The position numbers and the translations under genes are program-made. Under the pieces are notes generated by a model. That model worked only from the letters and a program-made list of their open reading frames with translations. It ran no database searches and had not been told where the DNA came from. From contig NZ_JBHVRO010000013.1 in NCBI RefSeq assembly GCF_042885655.1, forward strand, positions 13,882 through 77,881: a stretch of 64,000 nt of DNA, read 5' to 3'. This DNA is from Psychrobacillus sp042885655 (lineage in GTDB: Bacteria; Bacillota; Bacilli; Bacillales_A; Planococcaceae). Shown piece by piece: positions 50,853 through 60,529 of this stretch (position 1 is its first letter; each line of letters starts with the position of its first letter).

Positions 50853-52634
50853 TTAAACGATATATTTTTCTGCATCAATTAATTTAACTGATGCTTCTCG
50901 TTTTTTCAGAATTACATTATATGGTGTGTTACGAGTTAATTTACGTAAAGCAGATAGCATCATGCGTAAGGTATCACCCTCTACAGATGCAATCAGTGTT
51001 TCTTTCGCTGCTTTTTCGATTTCTTCAAATGCTTCTTGGCAGAAAATTTGAGTATAAAGTAGTTTTTGCTGTGCCTTATCTACTCCATCACGGCCAATTG
51101 CTTTTTCGGTGCGTAATACTGCAGATTCCATTGCAAATAAATTATTTGCGATATTAGCAATATTCACTAGAACTTCTTGTTCTGTTTCTAGCTTAGTACC
51201 GAAACGTTGTGCGGCTAGACCAGCAGCAAGTAGACCAATTTTCTTCGCATTTGCTACTAAAACTTTTTCTTGTGCAAGTGGTTCGTCACTTACTTCTTCT
51301 GGCATCATCATTAATAACTCTTCTTGTAAGCTTTGTGCTTTTTGAAGAAGTGGTAGCTCACCTTTCATTGCTTTCTTCAAGAATGTTCCAGGTACGATTA
51401 AACGGTTAATTTCGTTGGTTCCTTCGAAAATACGGTTAATACGAGAATCACGATAAATGCGCTCAACTTCGTATTCTTGCATAAAGCCATATCCGCCATG
51501 TAGCTGAACAGCTTCGTCTGCGATATAATCTAATACCTCTGAACCTACTACTTTATTAATAGAACATTCAATTGCGTATTCCGCTATAGAAGCTGCAATT
51601 GCTTTACCATCCTTTTGTTCTGCTTCACTTAAACGACTCATACGATCCTCAAAATATCCAACCGTACGATAGATCAGGCTTTCTGTCGCATACAATTTAG
51701 AAGCCATCGTCGCTAATTTTTGTTTTGTTAAATTAAATGAAGAAATAGGTGTTTTAAATTGTTGACGCTGATTTGAGTAAGATATCGCAAGCTCCAAAGC
51801 ACGTTTAGAACCTCCAACAGTACCTACTCCTAATTTGTAGCGGCCGATGTTCAAAATATTGAAGGCAATCACATGACCGCGTCCTATTTCCCCTAGCAAG
51901 TTTTCCACAGGTACTTCCGCGTCTTGTAAAATCAGTGTGCGAGTGGACGAAGATTTAATACCCATTTTCTTCTCTTCTGCACCGACAGAAACGCCAGGAA
52001 ATTCGCGTTCTACGATGAAAGCGGAGAATTTATCTCCATCTATTTTTGCATAAACTACAAATACATCCGCAAAGCCCGCATTGGTAATCCATTGCTTTTC
52101 GCCATTTAAAATGTAATGAGTACCTTCTGCATTCAATTTTGCAGTCGTTTTTGCACCTAATGCATCCGAACCTGAGCCTGGCTCTGTTAACGCATAAGCA
52201 AAAATTTTATCGCCGGATGCTGAATTCGGTAAGTATTGTTGTTTTTGCTCTTCATTTCCGAATAAAACGATTGGCAAAGTACCGATTCCTACATGAGCTC
52301 CGTGTGTGATGGAAAATCCACCAGCTACAGATAATTTTTCCGCAATAAGTGCAGAAGAAACTTTGTCTAGTCCAAGTCCGCCGTATTCTTCCGGAATGTC
52401 AGCAGCAAGTAAACCAAGATCTCCTGCCTCTTTTAATAAACGTACAGAATGCTCAAACTCGTGATGTTCTAAATTTTCCACAACAGGTAATACTCGACTT
52501 TTTACATAGTCATCCGCTGTTTTTGCAATCATTTTTTGTTCATCCGAGAAATCCTCAGGTGTAAATACTCGACTTGCATCTATGTCCTCTACTAAAAAGC
52601 TCCCGCCTTTAATTACATCCTTAACTACAGTCAT
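50853..52634 (-). CDS. fadE: Acyl-CoA dehydrogenase FadE
   Basis: A 593-residue FAD enzyme for the first step of beta-oxidation. Family motifs: ALTEPGSGSDALGAKTTA (N-terminal ACAD signature), QLHGGYGFMQEYEVERIYRD and GTNEINRLIVPG. An extra C-terminal region of about 170 residues is the long-chain type, as in B. subtilis FadE. ATG at 52634 has AGGAGGAA about 7 bases upstream; the ATG at 52640 is too close. It follows fadA by 33 bases. Confidence 0.95.
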   Translation of the reverse strand: MTVVKDVIKGGSFLVEDIDASRVFTPEDFSDEQKMIAKTADDYVKSRVLPVVENLEHHEFEHSVRLLKEAGDLGLLAADIPEEYGGLGLDKVSSALIAEKLSVAGGFSITHGAHVGIGTLPIVLFGNEEQKQQYLPNSASGDKIFAYALTEPGSGSDALGAKTTAKLNAEGTHYILNGEKQWITNAGFADVFVVYAKIDGDKFSAFIVEREFPGVSVGAEEKKMGIKSSSTRTLILQDAEVPVENLLGEIGRGHVIAFNILNIGRYKLGVGTVGGSKRALELAISYSNQRQQFKTPISSFNLTKQKLATMASKLYATESLIYRTVGYFEDRMSRLSEAEQKDGKAIAASIAEYAIECSINKVVGSEVLDYIADEAVQLHGGYGFMQEYEVERIYRDSRINRIFEGTNEINRLIVPGTFLKKAMKGELPLLQKAQSLQEELLMMMPEEVSDEPLAQEKVLVANAKKIGLLAAGLAAQRFGTKLETEQEVLVNIANIANNLFAMESAVLRTEKAIGRDGVDKAQQKLLYTQIFCQEAFEEIEKAAKETLIASVEGDTLRMMLSALRKLTRNTPYNVILKKREASVKLIDAEKYIV

Positions 52635-52667
52635 GATCATTTCCTCCTGTTTAAAAGATTGATTATT

Positions 52668-53843
52668 TTATAAAAGCTCAAACACGCCGGCTGCTCCCAT
52701 TCCCCCGCCGATACACATAGTAACGACACCAAACTGCTTACCTTGACGTTTTAATTCACTAATTAATTTTAACGATAATATTGTTCCAGTTGCGCCAAGT
52801 GGATGGCCTAAGGCAATTGCTCCACCATTTACATTTACTTTATCGATATCAATTTCTAAATGACGAACTACTTGAATCGCTTGCGAAGCAAATGCTTCAT
52901 TGATCTCCCAAATATCAATATCTTCAATAGATAGACCCGCTAGTTTCAATGCTTTTGGAACAGCTACAATTGGGCCGATTCCCATTACATCTGGAGCTAC
53001 CCCTCCAACCGCGAACGAACGGAATTTTGCAAGTGGCTTCAACCCCTGTGCTTCAGCTAATTCACGGTCCATCACTAGTACAGCACCTGCACCGTCTGAC
53101 GTTTGGGAAGCATTTCCTGCAGTTACAGATCCTCGAACATTAAACACTGGACGTAATTTTGCAAGAGTTTCGACCGAAGTTCCTACGCGAACCCCTTCAT
53201 CCATTTTGAATAAAAACTTTTGCACTTGTGCTTTATTGTTTTCATCTACAACATGCTTCACTACTTCGACAGGAACGATATCATCATTGAACTTACCTGC
53301 TTCGATAGCTGCTGCCGCAAGTTCATGAGAACGAACTGCAAAAGCATCTTGATCTGCACGACTTACTCCGTATTTGTTCGCTACTTGCTCTGCTGTATGC
53401 CCCATTCCCATATAGTATTGAGGAGCTGTTTCTGCTAAATGAGCATTTGGACGAATCGTATTTCCCATCATCGGCACCATACTCATCGACTCTACTCCAC
53501 CAGCAATAATTGCTTCCGAAGACCCGAGCATGATTCGCTCTGCTGCATATGCAATAGATTGTAATCCTGAAGAACAGAACCGATTTATTGTTATTGCTGG
53601 TGTTGAATCCGGTAGACCCGCTAACGCTCCAATGTTTCGAGCAACGTTCATCCCCTGCTCTGCTTCCGGCATTGCACATCCTAAAATTAAGTCGTCAATT
53701 GGGCCATCATAGCCGCCCGCTCTATTCAACGTTTCTTTAACAACTAATGCTCCAAAATCATCTGGACGAACTGTTGCTAAAGATCCTTTTTTCGCTTTTC
53801 CTATTGGCGTTCTTGCACCTGCTACAATAACTGCTTCACGCAT
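52668..53843 (-). CDS. fadA: Acetyl-CoA acyltransferase (thiolase) FadA
   Basis: A 391-residue degradative thiolase. Acyl-enzyme Cys is in TINRFCSSGLQSIAYA, NVNGGAIALGHPLG has the catalytic His, and CIGGGMGAAGVFE holds the second Cys. It performs the last step of beta-oxidation. AAAGGAGGAAAACTC precedes the ATG; 30 bases after fadN. Confidence 0.96.
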   Translation of the reverse strand: MREAVIVAGARTPIGKAKKGSLATVRPDDFGALVVKETLNRAGGYDGPIDDLILGCAMPEAEQGMNVARNIGALAGLPDSTPAITINRFCSSGLQSIAYAAERIMLGSSEAIIAGGVESMSMVPMMGNTIRPNAHLAETAPQYYMGMGHTAEQVANKYGVSRADQDAFAVRSHELAAAAIEAGKFNDDIVPVEVVKHVVDENNKAQVQKFLFKMDEGVRVGTSVETLAKLRPVFNVRGSVTAGNASQTSDGAGAVLVMDRELAEAQGLKPLAKFRSFAVGGVAPDVMGIGPIVAVPKALKLAGLSIEDIDIWEINEAFASQAIQVVRHLEIDIDKVNVNGGAIALGHPLGATGTILSLKLISELKRQGKQFGVVTMCIGGGMGAAGVFELL

Positions 53844-53873
53844 GAGTTTTCCTCCTTTAACCTGAACACAAAA

Positions 53874-56258
53874 TTAGTTGCGTAATGGCTTTCCTTTCAC
53901 TAGCATGTGCTGCATTCTTGCTTGTGATTTTGGATCAGCAACTAGACTCAAGAAAGCTTCTCGTTCCAAATTAAGCAAATATTGCTCATCCACCAAAGTA
54001 CCGTATGGAACTTCCCCACCCGCAATAACATATGCAAGCTTTTTAGCTATTTTCAAATCATGCTCACTAATAAAGCCAGATAGGAACATCCCCTCTGCTC
54101 CTAAAAGTAACGTTGCATAACCAGGTGATCCTGTTACAGGAACTTTTTCGCGAATCGGCGCTTTATAGCCAGCATCTACAAGAGCAAGTGCCGCTTGTTT
54201 TGCATCATATATTTGATGATCTGGATTCACACTAATACCATCAGCAAAGTTCAAGAAATTATTTTCGGAAGCTTCTTCCCCAGAAGTCGATACTTTTGCC
54301 ATTGCAATTGTTTCAAATACTTTGTTGGCAACATTTTGATAGTCTATTTGAACACCGTTTGGAAGACCTTTTAAATGTTTCATATATAGTTCTTTGTTTC
54401 CGCCGCCTCCTGGGATTAGACCAACCCCCACTTCTACTAGCCCCATATAAGTTTCAGTCGTCGCTTGTATATGCGCTGCTGGCAAGCAGGCTTCTGCTCC
54501 CCCACCTAAAGTCATACCGAACGGAGCAGCAACAACCGGTTTAGAGGAATATTTTATTTTCATCATCGCGTTTTGAAAGCTACGAACAACAAAATCTAAT
54601 TCAAAAATATTGTCATCTTGTGCTTCCATTAGGATCATTCCAAGGTTTGCCCCAACACTAAAGTTTTTCCCTTGGTTCCCAATGACAAGACCTTTGTAAT
54701 TTTTCTCCACTTCATCTATAGCAAAGTTGATCATTTGTACAATATCTATACCAATTGAATTAGATTTAGAGTGAAATTCAAGTAATGCAATTCCATCACC
54801 TAAGTCTATTAAACTTGCACCAGAATTGGATTTAATAACACCATGTTTTTTCTTATATCTTTTCAGGTCAATTACTTTTTCATTCACAGGAACGGTTTTG
54901 TACTCTTTTCCATCGAAGTAATAAAGATCTCCAGATTCTTCTTTATAGAAAGAATCGAATCCCTTATCCAATAACGATTGAACAAAGACTGGAATTTCTA
55001 ACCCTTCCGATTTCATTTTTTCAACGGATTCTTTTACTCCAATTGAATCCCAGATTTCAAAAGGACCTTGTTCCCATCCAAATCCCCATTTCATAGCTTG
55101 GTCAATAGCTACGATATCATCAGCTATTTCTCCGTGAAGTTCAGCCGAATATAGAAGTGTTGGACTTAAGATACTCCACAAAAGTTCACCAGTTCGGTCT
55201 TTTGCATAAGTTAATGTTTTCACTTTGGCAGCAAGACCTTTTTGTTGTTTAGCAATTTCTATAGATGGAGTTTTTAATTTCTTTACAGGTTCATATTCAA
55301 GTGTATCTATATTTAGTTCTAAAATTTCTTTATCTTTTTTCAAGAAGAACCCTTGCCCTGTTTTTGCACCAAGCCATTTATTTTCTAGCATTGTATGCAA
55401 GAAATCAGGCACTTCAAATACTTTTTGCTCTTCTCCATTTGTTAGGTCATGAACATTTTTTGCTACATGAGCAAATGTATCAAGTCCAACCACATCTAAT
55501 GTACGGAATGTCGCAGATTTCGGACGCCCGATTAGTGGACCTGTTACAGAATCCACTTCCCCTACGGAATATCCACGGGTTTGCATTTCTCTCAAAGAGA
55601 CAAGTAAACCGTAAGTACCAATACGGTTGGCAATAAAGTTAGGAGTGTCTTTTGCAATAACGACTCCTTTACCTAAAACGTCTTCTCCAAATTGCTTCAT
55701 GAATGCTACAACTTCCGGATCAGTTGTTTTTGCAGGGATTACCTCTAAAAGCTTTAAATACCGTGGTGGATTAAAAAAATGAGTTCCTAAGAAATGTTTG
55801 CAAAAGTCTTCAGAACGACCTTCTATCATTGCATTAACGCTTATCCCAGATGTATTGGAACTAACAATTGTTCCAGCTTTTCGAACAGCATCTACCTTCT
55901 CATATAATTTCTTTTTCACTTCTAAATTCTCGACTACCACTTCAATTATCCAGTCAACATCGATTAACTTTTCCAAATCATCTTCTAAATTCCCCGCTGT
56001 TATTAATTGCACATTTTTAGTAGATGTTAGTGGTGCTGGTTTTTGTTTTAATAATTTTTGTAATGCCGTTTGAGCGAAACGATTTCGAACTGCCGGATGC
56101 TCCAAAGTTAATCCTTTTGCTTCTTCCTCTTTACTAGCTTCATTTGGAATAATATCTAATAATAATGTTGGTATTCCGATATTTGCTAAATGAGCTGCAA
56201 TTCCTGAACCCATTACCCCTGAACCTAAAACGGCAGCCTTTTTAATTTGAAATGCCAT
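53874..56258 (-). CDS. fadN: 3-hydroxyacyl-CoA dehydrogenase / enoyl-CoA hydratase FadN
   Basis: A 794-residue two-function enzyme. The N-terminal dehydrogenase domain has AVLGSGVMGSGIAAHLANIG (NAD fold) and FLGTHFFNPPRYLKLLEVIP (catalytic His). The C-terminal crotonase-like domain has AAPFGMTLGGGAEACLPAAH (oxyanion hole). Thus hydratase and dehydrogenase steps are in one chain, with domain order reversed relative to E. coli FadB. First gene of fadNAE; GAGGGAGG precedes the ATG and a FadR box lies upstream. Confidence 0.96.
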   Translation of the reverse strand: MAFQIKKAAVLGSGVMGSGIAAHLANIGIPTLLLDIIPNEASKEEEAKGLTLEHPAVRNRFAQTALQKLLKQKPAPLTSTKNVQLITAGNLEDDLEKLIDVDWIIEVVVENLEVKKKLYEKVDAVRKAGTIVSSNTSGISVNAMIEGRSEDFCKHFLGTHFFNPPRYLKLLEVIPAKTTDPEVVAFMKQFGEDVLGKGVVIAKDTPNFIANRIGTYGLLVSLREMQTRGYSVGEVDSVTGPLIGRPKSATFRTLDVVGLDTFAHVAKNVHDLTNGEEQKVFEVPDFLHTMLENKWLGAKTGQGFFLKKDKEILELNIDTLEYEPVKKLKTPSIEIAKQQKGLAAKVKTLTYAKDRTGELLWSILSPTLLYSAELHGEIADDIVAIDQAMKWGFGWEQGPFEIWDSIGVKESVEKMKSEGLEIPVFVQSLLDKGFDSFYKEESGDLYYFDGKEYKTVPVNEKVIDLKRYKKKHGVIKSNSGASLIDLGDGIALLEFHSKSNSIGIDIVQMINFAIDEVEKNYKGLVIGNQGKNFSVGANLGMILMEAQDDNIFELDFVVRSFQNAMMKIKYSSKPVVAAPFGMTLGGGAEACLPAAHIQATTETYMGLVEVGVGLIPGGGGNKELYMKHLKGLPNGVQIDYQNVANKVFETIAMAKVSTSGEEASENNFLNFADGISVNPDHQIYDAKQAALALVDAGYKAPIREKVPVTGSPGYATLLLGAEGMFLSGFISEHDLKIAKKLAYVIAGGEVPYGTLVDEQYLLNLEREAFLSLVADPKSQARMQHMLVKGKPLRN

Positions 56259-56280
56259 GATAATACCTCCCTCTTCACTT

Positions 56281-56298
56281 TGAATGAATACTCATTCA
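56281..56298. promoter_or_regulatory. FadR operator of fadNAE
   Basis: TGAATGAATACTCATTCA, an almost perfect palindrome, matches the Bacillus FadR site (TGAATGANTANTCATTCA). It lies 23 bases before the fadN start. FadR there represses and long-chain acyl-CoA relieves. No fadR gene is in the window. Confidence 0.9.
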
Positions 56299-56429
56299 TT
56301 TTATAAATAAAAAAAATAAACCCAATCTCTATATCTATTAGTTTAGAACAATATTTAAATTTTCGCAATAATAAAATGACGTTTCACGAGCAATTTTCTT
56401 TCTAGTCTTTCTTAAACAGTGTAAACTAT

Positions 56430-56475
56430 TTAAGAAAAGCACAAGGTGCCCAATGTGACAAGCTTTCAACCGATC
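56430..56475 (+). repeat. Fragment of the SR repeat family (start only)
   Basis: AAGAAAAGCACAAGGTGCCC followed by unrelated sequence resembles the opening of the SR repeats (AAAAGCGCAAG...). Too short to be certain. Confidence 0.3.
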
Positions 56476-56525
56476 AAATGGCGCCTGTACTAATTATGAA
56501 GGAAATCTTAGGAGGGTATTATAAT

Positions 56526-56843
56526 ATGAATAAAATTACAACAACAGAACAGTTTAATGAAATTATTTCTGGAGACAATGAAGTTTTAGTGAAATTCGAA
56601 GCTGGTTGGTGTCCAGATTGCCGTAGAATGGAAATGTTTATCGATCCTATCGTCGAAAAATACGATCAATACACTTGGTACGAAGTAAACCGTGACGAAC
56701 TTCCAGAAATCGCAGAGAAATACGAAGTAATGGGTATTCCAAGTCTTCTCATTTATAAAAATGGCGAGAAAAAAGCTCACTTACATAGCGCAAACGCTAA
56801 ATCTCCTGAACAAGTGACAGAATTTTTAGATGCACAGAACTAA
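56526..56843 (+). CDS. Thioredoxin family protein with WCPDC active site
   Basis: A 105-residue thioredoxin-fold protein. Active site AGWCPDCRRM has Pro-Asp between the cysteines instead of Gly-Pro, giving a different redox potential. Cis-Pro is in MGIPSLLIYKNGEKKAH. The start at 56526 has AGGAGGG nearby; an in-frame ATG at 56478 lacks a site. Resembles the YdbP-type group. A stand-alone gene. Confidence 0.88.
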   Translation: MNKITTTEQFNEIISGDNEVLVKFEAGWCPDCRRMEMFIDPIVEKYDQYTWYEVNRDELPEIAEKYEVMGIPSLLIYKNGEKKAHLHSANAKSPEQVTEFLDAQN

Positions 56844-56935
56844 TTAATATGTAGGCTGTTCCTAGTTGGAGCAGTCTTTTCTTTGATTTTTTCATGTTTT
56901 AATCGTTATAATAAGAAAAAAACTGGGGTGTCACT

Positions 56936-57400
56936 ATGTCGCAAGAAAATGAAATTCTCGAACTAAAAGAAAAGATTGTCTATTACGAACGAATTATTAA
57001 AACAATGTCTACTCCTATTATTCCATCTATTGTTTCTAGAACAATTATGATTCCTATTGTAGGATATATGTTTAAAGAACGTTTTGAAAATATTGAGTCG
57101 CAAACACTTCAATATGTTGGGGAACATCGCGATGTTGAAACGGCTGTTTTTGATTTTTCAGCAGTTAGCCTAGAAGATGTAGAAGCATTTGACTTTAATG
57201 ATTTAGCTATCTCTATATCTCGATTAAATAGCTCTCTTCGGTTGATGGGTATTCGTCCAATATATGTTGGCTTCAATCCTAGATTTATCCGTGAAATTGT
57301 ACAAGCTAATATTCATGTGGAGCTTGAAACTTATAATAGTTTCAAAGTAGCATTAAATCGTCTCTTAAGTGAAATGAATCAGACTATTTCTTCTAAATAA
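56936..57400 (+). CDS. STAS domain protein, RsbR-like
   Basis: A 154-residue protein. Residues 1-20 are a short coiled-coil-like helix; the rest is a STAS domain starting TPIIPSIVSRTIMIPIVGYM, then AVFDFSAVSLEDVEAFDF and LMGIRPIYVGFNPRFIREIV. This is the RsbR/RsbS type of stressosome or antisigma-antagonist protein. The usual phosphorylated Ser/Thr at the end of the second strand (D-x-T/S-G) is replaced by DFSAVS, so Ser may serve. No kinase or phosphatase gene adjoins. GGGGTG precedes the ATG. Confidence 0.82.
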   Translation: MSQENEILELKEKIVYYERIIKTMSTPIIPSIVSRTIMIPIVGYMFKERFENIESQTLQYVGEHRDVETAVFDFSAVSLEDVEAFDFNDLAISISRLNSSLRLMGIRPIYVGFNPRFIREIVQANIHVELETYNSFKVALNRLLSEMNQTISSK

Positions 57401-57403
57401 CAA

Positions 57404-57440
57404 TACAGCCACTATAAGTCCATGCTAGTGGCCGTATTTT
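57404..57440. terminator. Terminator between STAS and GNAT genes
   Basis: GCCACTA / TAGTGGC stem extended by TAC/GTA, with TTTT after it on the plus strand. Convergent genes on each side. Confidence 0.7.
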
Positions 57441-57444
57441 CAGG

Positions 57445-58329
57445 TTAAATTTTATTCATTTGGTTTATCATAAATACTTGGGAAATATCTGTATTTTTAA
57501 AGCCTTTACTTTGTAAAAATGAAAGTGTTTTTTGTTCATTGTCCACTAAATTATATGTCGTTCTTTTAAGTGAGCGTTGAAAATGAAGACCATCTTGCAG
57601 TACAGCATGAAGTGCACGGTCACATTCCTCATTTTCACTATAAGTGATCGCTTGAAATAACGTGACACCCTCCGCCTCTAAACCAAATTGTTGCTTTGTT
57701 CTTACAAGACAAGCAGCAAGTATCTTATTATTTTTCATTGCTATGACAGCTTCACCACCAACTTTTGGAGTAATGGATGGATCCACTTGCCATGGAACTA
57801 ATGTGGGAAAGATTCCTGCATTTACTGCTTGTAAGGCCGGAATTCTTTTTATAATAAATTCATTAGCAATATTTTCATCGAAAGGGAGTGTCCCTTCTGA
57901 CTCCCAAAAATGTAACGTTTCGATTACTTCATAGCCAACCTTTTCATATAATTTAATAGCTGGCTGATTTATAGAGATTGCTTCTAAAGTAGCTACAGAT
58001 ACGTTTTGTTTTTTCAATATATCTAGTGCTTTTTCCATTAGAATAGTACCATATTGCTTTCCTCTATATTCTGGAATGATACCAGTACCACCATTCCATG
58101 CTATTTTTTGACCATCCACTTCCTTCAAACCTTGCAACACAAATCCAATTGGAGTTTCCCCGTCAAACATAATAATCGACAATTCAAGTGAAAGTCCTTC
58201 ATTACCAATACGGGCTACAAAAACATCGAGTGACATCTTCATCGGTATAAAATACCCTTCAAACCCACGAATAAAAAGTTCGTGTGCTTCTTTAAAAGTT
58301 AAATGTTCCATCGTTTTAAATGTAATCAT
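57445..58329 (-). CDS. GNAT acetyltransferase, two-domain
   Basis: A 294-residue N-acetyltransferase. The first half holds the acetyl-CoA site (GGTGIIPEYRGKQYGTILME, the R/Q-x-x-G-x-G/A motif) and NQPAIKLYEKVGYEV. The second half (about 170-290) is a weaker GNAT-like repeat. Substrate unknown. The ATG overlaps the tetR stop by 4 bases, so it is co-translated with the regulator. Confidence 0.87.
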   Translation of the reverse strand: MITFKTMEHLTFKEAHELFIRGFEGYFIPMKMSLDVFVARIGNEGLSLELSIIMFDGETPIGFVLQGLKEVDGQKIAWNGGTGIIPEYRGKQYGTILMEKALDILKKQNVSVATLEAISINQPAIKLYEKVGYEVIETLHFWESEGTLPFDENIANEFIIKRIPALQAVNAGIFPTLVPWQVDPSITPKVGGEAVIAMKNNKILAACLVRTKQQFGLEAEGVTLFQAITYSENEECDRALHAVLQDGLHFQRSLKRTTYNLVDNEQKTLSFLQSKGFKNTDISQVFMINQMNKI

Positions 58330-58949
58330 TCTTTAACACCCCTTGTTAGAAAAGTTATATACATTTCTTTTGCCATAGACACAACCTCAACATATGAAAA
58401 CGAATGCTCTAAAACAGTTCCATGTAGAAGAATACCATCAATCATGCTCCAAAATAACTTAGCAGCATTTGAAATATCTATTTCCTTAGAAAATTCTCCA
58501 CTTTCTTGACCTTGTTGCAAAATTTTTGTTAAAAAGCGGTAGAATACTAAACTACGATCCTCATATTTTTCTCTATTTACAGCTCTACTACCTGCAATCC
58601 AATGTTCTAACTGATTTCTAACGCTATTTAATTTTGGCTCATTTAACCATTTATTCGAAGCATATATATCAAAGAGCATTCCAACCTTTTCCGTCGTGAA
58701 TGGAAGCATTGCAAATTTTTCTTCTAGCAATTGAATTGTCTGCTCGGCTTGTAGCTGAAGCATATGCTCATACACTTCTTCTTTGCTTTTATAATAATGA
58801 TAAATGGCTCCTTTACTCATTTTGGATTCTTTCACTAAGTCATCCATTGTTGTCGAATAATAACCTTTTTCACCAAAAATAATTGCCGCAGCTTGTAAAA
58901 TTTCAATTTTCTTCTGTTCTTTATATTCTTCGGATACTTTTGGTGCCAA
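58326..58949 (-). CDS. TetR/AcrR family regulator
   Basis: A 207-residue regulator with N-terminal HTH (ILQAAAIIFGEKGYYSTTMD, then DLVKESKMSKGAIYHYYKSKEE) and a C-terminal ligand/dimer domain. TTG at 58949 is chosen because AAAGGAG lies 8 bases upstream. It is between the Eis-like and GNAT genes in the same orientation; the palindrome at 60259-60272 is its likely site, making the operon autoregulated. Confidence 0.9.
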   Translation of the reverse strand: MAPKVSEEYKEQKKIEILQAAAIIFGEKGYYSTTMDDLVKESKMSKGAIYHYYKSKEEVYEHMLQLQAEQTIQLLEEKFAMLPFTTEKVGMLFDIYASNKWLNEPKLNSVRNQLEHWIAGSRAVNREKYEDRSLVFYRFLTKILQQGQESGEFSKEIDISNAAKLFWSMIDGILLHGTVLEHSFSYVEVVSMAKEMYITFLTRGVKE

Positions 58950-58965
58950 TCCGCACACTCCTTTA

Positions 58966-60222
58966 TTAAAACGCTGTCAAGCAAATAGGATAATCTTTCG
59001 GCTTAAACCACTCGTCTAGCATGTTTAGTTCTACATTACTAATTGTTACTCCTCCATATTGATGAAGGGCTTCGAGTGAAACACATCCCATCCACCATGA
59101 ACTTAAATCATGAATACCAATTATTAGATTTACCTCATCTTTGGAGCTCGATTGTTTCGTTACATTCCAAAAATCACCATTAAAAGTGAGTTCATATAGA
59201 CCGTTTTGTTCATCTAAAAATGTGTCCTTCACAAATAGCAATAATTTAGTATTTTCATTTGGTTTTCTACACGACTGAAAATTCATTTCATGGATAAAGT
59301 CAATAACATTTGTTATGCGATACATTAACCCTGTTCCCGTTGTTGCAACTTCATGATACACGCTTGGTATTATTCGATTGGAATCATTTGATGGATTCGT
59401 AAGCGCATGGATAAACGATTTATCATTTGTACGGAAAATAATCCGATCTACTTGATCGTGTTGTGATTGTAACCATGATGCTAGTTGTTTATAAGCACTT
59501 GGCTTTGTCCAAATCCATTCAGATACAACCAAATGATGATGGATGAAGTTACTATCTTTCACTGGCTGTAATGTAAATGCTAAAGCACCAATTAGTTTTC
59601 CTTCTTCTTCCACTCCAACGTATTGTTTCACACCATTTTTAATATGCTGTCGCTCTGACCAAGTTCTTTTCATCATTCCATGAGTGGTTTCTGCACAGTC
59701 ATTATATAATCGGACGATTTCTTCCTCATCCTCTGTAGAGAGAAACTTTACAAGTGCCTTTTCTCCATTTGCAATAAGTGCATTTGGCTTTATCTTAAAT
59801 TCATATCTAGTAGGTCCAAAACCATAACCCATTTTCTGATAAAAACTTGGTTTAAAAGGATATAGTGTAACTAATGATACGTTTTCATGCCTTGCAAGTT
59901 CATGGAAATGAGAAAGAAGCTTGAATGCAATTTTTTCTTTTTTATGCAACAGATGGACTGCTACCATCCCTATTCCAAAAACGCGTTGAAACTTCCCGTT
60001 TACGTTCCCTTCAAAATCATGTAGCGCATACACACCTAACAGCTCATCATTATGACTAAAGTAGCCATAATACCGAATACCGGTTTGCTCTTCTTGCTCT
60101 CTTATTAATCGTTCAACAAATGCCACTTTTTTCTCCGTTGGCTGTAAACCCATGCCCGGATATGCAAGCGCATATATCTTTACTGCTTGTTCAAAGTCTT
60201 CCTTTTCCAAAAGTCGTATCAA
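58966..60222 (-). CDS. Eis-like GNAT acetyltransferase
   Basis: A 418-residue protein of the Eis family: N-terminal GNAT domain (RVFGIGMVAVHLLHKKEKIA acetyl-CoA region, YPFKPSFYQKMGYGFG) followed by a second GNAT-like domain and a C-terminal SCP2-like domain ending in a free carboxylate used in catalysis in Eis proteins (KDYPICLTAF). Eis relatives acetylate amines, including aminoglycosides; the natural substrate here is unknown. Start TTG at 60222 has AAGGGG 8 bases upstream. Confidence 0.85.
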   Translation of the reverse strand: MIRLLEKEDFEQAVKIYALAYPGMGLQPTEKKVAFVERLIREQEEQTGIRYYGYFSHNDELLGVYALHDFEGNVNGKFQRVFGIGMVAVHLLHKKEKIAFKLLSHFHELARHENVSLVTLYPFKPSFYQKMGYGFGPTRYEFKIKPNALIANGEKALVKFLSTEDEEEIVRLYNDCAETTHGMMKRTWSERQHIKNGVKQYVGVEEEGKLIGALAFTLQPVKDSNFIHHHLVVSEWIWTKPSAYKQLASWLQSQHDQVDRIIFRTNDKSFIHALTNPSNDSNRIIPSVYHEVATTGTGLMYRITNVIDFIHEMNFQSCRKPNENTKLLLFVKDTFLDEQNGLYELTFNGDFWNVTKQSSSKDEVNLIIGIHDLSSWWMGCVSLEALHQYGGVTISNVELNMLDEWFKPKDYPICLTAF

Positions 60223-60258
60223 ATTATACACCCCTTAGTTCCTATTAAATTTAAATAG

Positions 60259-60272
60259 ACCGACTAGTCGGT
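60259..60272. promoter_or_regulatory. TetR-type operator of the Eis-like operon
   Basis: ACCGACTAGTCGGT is a perfect 14-bp palindrome 36 bases before the start of the Eis-like gene. It is typical of QacR/TetR operator half-sites (GACCGACTAGTCGGTC type) seen for many TetR regulators with this recognition helix. Confidence 0.8.
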
Positions 60273-60339
60273 TTAATTTTATATTAATCTGACTTATATG
60301 ACAATATTATTTTTGAAAATTCTACACTTGATAATAAAT

Positions 60340-60500
60340 AGGAAAAGTAAAGCACTAGTATTCTTTAAGTGCATCTTATCCTCGTGTATTTTTGACCAAA
60401 CATCACTACACTATTAACGACTGCATCACTTCCAATTCCTCTATTTCCGGTCATCCTTCGGCGAATTGCTGCTAATTTCATCTACTTTTGTATCTCTTAA
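60340..60500 (+). repeat. Structured dispersed repeat (SR), degenerate copy 5
   Basis: AGTAAAGCACTAGTATTCTTTAAG, TTTTTGACCAAACATC, CTACACTATTAACG, then GACTGCATCACTTCC and CGGTCATCC. The hairpin arm partner is lost and the GCGGACGAA module is missing, so this copy is decaying. Confidence 0.65.
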
Positions 60501-60529
60501 GAAAACTATTTACTACACATATTAGGATT

